From positions 1-51,343 of the forward strand of contig JANYDQ010000151.1 of NCBI GenBank assembly GCA_025363555.1: 51,343 nt of DNA, given 5' to 3'. Below, piece after piece: positions 50,701-51,343 of this stretch. Position 1 is the first letter of the stretch, and each line of letters opens with the position of its first letter. Under the pieces are notes generated by a model. It ran no database searches, was not told where the DNA came from, and was given only the letters and a program-made list of their open reading frames with translations. The stretch comes from Bacteroidota bacterium (GTDB lineage: Bacteria; Bacteroidota; Bacteroidia; 2-12-FULL-35-15). Made by a program: the position numbers and the translations under genes.

Positions 50701-50969
50701 CCCAAAACGGGGCAGATTACATTGGCATGGGCGACCAGCTCGGCTCCCTCGAAAAAGGAAAACTCGCTGATTTAATAGTCATGGACAAAAACCCCCTCGA
50801 AAACATCCGCAACACCGAAAGCATTAAATTCGTTATGGTAAACGGCCGCCTCTACGATGCCGAAACCATGAACCAAATAGGAAATTACGACATCAAACGA
50901 AGCAAATTCTATTGGGAAACCTCAAAAGGAAGCGGCAATTTCGGCTGGCACGAACAAACGGAAGATTAG
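47724..50969 (+). CDS. TolB-propeller amidohydrolase (secreted)
   Basis: The 1081-residue product has a signal peptide (MKSKLLITLSLIATISFAQ). A TolB/WD40-like beta-propeller follows at about 45-600, with repeated FSPDGKKISFTSDAGG, SPDGRYVYYSED and HISPDGTKVVYVKE blades. An amidohydrolase domain at about 650-1060 has metal-binding MVDVHSHLSTW and GHTGIEHNIP; the usual GTDS metal Asp region reads NMGSHGQIQGIGAHWEL, as seen in this fusion family. The C-terminal GSLEKGKLADLIVMDKNPLE closes the TIM barrel. Known relatives act on peptides or cyclic amides in the periplasm; the substrate is unknown. It is the last gene in the window. Confidence 0.93.
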   Translation: MKSKLLITLSLIATISFAQKAKDKSNQKEKDKKWDVANPKGTSKEVDFTTSEGTWMNLDVSPDEQTIVFDMLGDIYSMPVSGGVAKVLRSGFPFEVQPRFSPDGKKISFTSDAGGGNNIWTMNPDGTDAKQITKESFRLLNNAVWTPDGQYLIARKHFTSTRSLGAGEMWIYHISGGEGLQLTVKKNAQQDAGEPCVSPDGRYVYYSEDMYPGGMFLYNKDPNKQIYVIKRYDRQTGETDDITGGPGGAFRPQISKDGKTLAFVKRVHEASVLYLRNMETGEEYPIYDKLSKDQQEAWAIFGVYTNFAWLNDKHIIIWANGKIMNVDIDKSSASEIPFTVNAKHKVIDALHFRQEVAPDKFTVKVIRNLTVSANEKTVVFNSVGYLWKKDLPDGTPTRLTSSKDFEFEPSFSSTEDEIIYTTWNDENMGSIMKMSLTDKTPMKMTQEKGIYRSPHISPDGTKVVYVKEDGNDHMGYTFSVHPGIYVMDNIPNRAPKLLSKEGNNPQFLGNDKVMFQTEDGDNKVFKTIDLTTNETKTCFTSKYATSVVPSPDGNWVAFIELFKAYIAAFPQTGKPIDLSANMGAMPVAQIAKDAGLNLVWSKDSKRIHWTYSDEYYTNNLKERFAFLQGAPDKLPPMDSIGVKIGLTLPTDKPKGYIALKGARIISMKGDEVIENGTIIINENKIEAIGKADEIKIPTDAKVIDCTGKTIMPGMVDVHSHLSTWRLGPSPQKQWSYYANLAFGVTTTHDPSSNSEMVFSQSEMVKAGYMVGPRIYSTGTILYGAEGDFKAVINNYNDARSAIARTKAFGAFSVKSYNQPRREQRQQVIAAARELQINVVPEGGSTYFDNMSEILDGHTGIEHNIPIADLSNDVIKLWSASKTGYTPTLIVAYGAINGEVYWYQKTNVWENKRLLNFIPRNIIDAKSRERTIIPDEEYQWGWMQVSRSCKKLTDAGVKVNMGSHGQIQGIGAHWELWMLQMGGLTALQAIRCATQNGADYIGMGDQLGSLEKGKLADLIVMDKNPLENIRNTESIKFVMVNGRLYDAETMNQIGNYDIKRSKFYWETSKGSGNFGWHEQTED

Positions 50970-51020
50970 TTAAAATTAATTGAAGAGCGGGAAAGCTGGT
51001 TTTTAAATTTCTCACCTACC

Positions 51021-51043
51021 TCCCCCTCTCCTTTGGGGAGGGG
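51021..51043. repeat. GA-rich imperfect hairpin repeat
   Basis: The core CCCTCTCCTTTGGGGAGGGG resembles a short palindrome scattered in Bacteroidota. Similar GA-rich sequence appears at 34921-34953, inside the pabA 3' end, and weakly at 47563-47583. Confidence 0.55.
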
Positions 51044-51061
51044 ATAAAGGGGAGGGGTGGT

Positions 51062-51185
51062 TATTTTTTGGGCGTGCCCCCCGATGAAGAATCGGGGGTC
51101 GGGCTTTTCGCTTCAATCTTTTTTGTCCCCCGCCTCTTGCAACGCAACAAAAAAGGATTTCCGCTACAATCCCTCACGCTACGCC
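51062..51185. repeat. Structured dispersed-repeat-like element
   Basis: A perfect CCCCCGAT-GAAGA-ATCGGGGG hairpin (51078-51098) is followed by a longer-range pairing between AATCTTTTTTGT (51115-51126) and ACAAAAAAGGATT (51147-51159), with one extra base in the right arm. I recall similar text in other Bacteroidota genomes but cannot confirm it here. The ORF 51068-51250 in it does not look like protein. The rest of 50970-51343 has no gene. Confidence 0.55.
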
Positions 51186-51306
51186 TCCTGAAGTTAGCTC
51201 CCAATGTCATTAAGTTAAGGATTAGAAAAATTGGTCAAAGTCGCATCTAATAAAGGGCTTGATTTGGTTTTGATACTAAGTTAAAAGCACCCCTATCACT
51301 TCATTG

Positions 51307-51326
51307 CCGTCCCATTTATGGGACGG
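51307..51326. repeat. Perfect 20-bp hairpin at the window end
   Basis: CCGTCCCAT-TT-ATGGGACGG has a 9-bp stem and 2-nt loop, the same design as the hairpins inside the MITE. The element may continue beyond the window. Confidence 0.6.
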
Positions 51327-51343
51327 TAATAAATGGAAAAATA

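Noticed and set aside
51068-51250. 60-residue ORF at the window end
   Set aside because: It lies wholly within hairpin-rich repeat DNA and lacks any protein-like pattern.

Overview
The window is a chromosomal stretch of an AT-rich Bacteroidota bacterium. The evidence is a protein with a type IX secretion (T9SS type A) C-terminal signal, a Bacteroidota-style LptD, a TonB receptor with a carboxypeptidase-like N-terminal domain, a LytTR/LytS two-component pair, the MMPL-acyltransferase-methyltransferase fusion known from flexirubin/aryl-polyene loci, and TAnnTTTG -7 promoter elements upstream of many genes. I cannot place it below phylum with confidence; a Chitinophagia/Sphingobacteriia-like lineage is plausible. 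I saw no rRNA, tRNA, CRISPR array, transposase or phage gene.

Layout. 1-138 is most of a MITE-like element whose complete twin lies at 36641-36781. 170-8617 holds RidA and an envelope block (lptD divergent from amidase-mlaD), followed by a two-gene Fe-S redox module and a small DUF5652 membrane protein. 8763-14511 has a PepSY-like secreted protein, a LytS/LytTR pair, a lipoprotein, a T9SS cargo protein and an acyltransferase. 14626-19885 is a housekeeping run: a PaaE-type reductase, pyrR, pyrB, a STAS protein, rnz and lpxD. 19961-24610 is accessory: a methyltransferase, small or broken genes, a hairpin cluster, two 21-bp tandem arrays, an FnIII-like protein, a LytTR-like protein and two small conserved genes. 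24782-31951 has a TPR adenylate cyclase, a TonB receptor, an unusual CDF transporter, a small STAS-like protein and a proline iminopeptidase-like lipoprotein. 31965-36080 has a Nei/Fpg glycosylase, a DUF6496/eroded SDR/Ku operon, GNAT, PabA/TrpG and a Trp-rich secreted protein. 36244-36781 carries a third 21-bp array and the MITE. 36971-47135 is a surface glycan and lipid block: two GT4 enzymes, an SDR sugar epimerase/reductase, and a three-gene operon (GT2-DUF2062, trifunctional MMPL fusion, FAD oxidoreductase). 47410-50969 has a 49-residue conserved protein and a large TolB-propeller amidohydrolase. The window ends in structured repeat DNA.

How the genes work together. lptD, lpxD, amidase, mlaD, the acyltransferase and the glycosyltransferases all serve the outer envelope. 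The GT2/MMPL/FAD operon looks like the export and tailoring arm of an aryl-polyene or flexirubin-type lipid pathway without its ketosynthases nearby. Ku, the glycosylase and perhaps DUF6496 are stress or DNA-repair functions.

The most unusual material is non-coding. It comprises a 141-bp MITE with 18-bp inverted termini and a perfect 9-bp target duplication, and three tandem arrays with an exact 21-bp period (two helical turns) whose units keep dyad symmetry while changing sequence.
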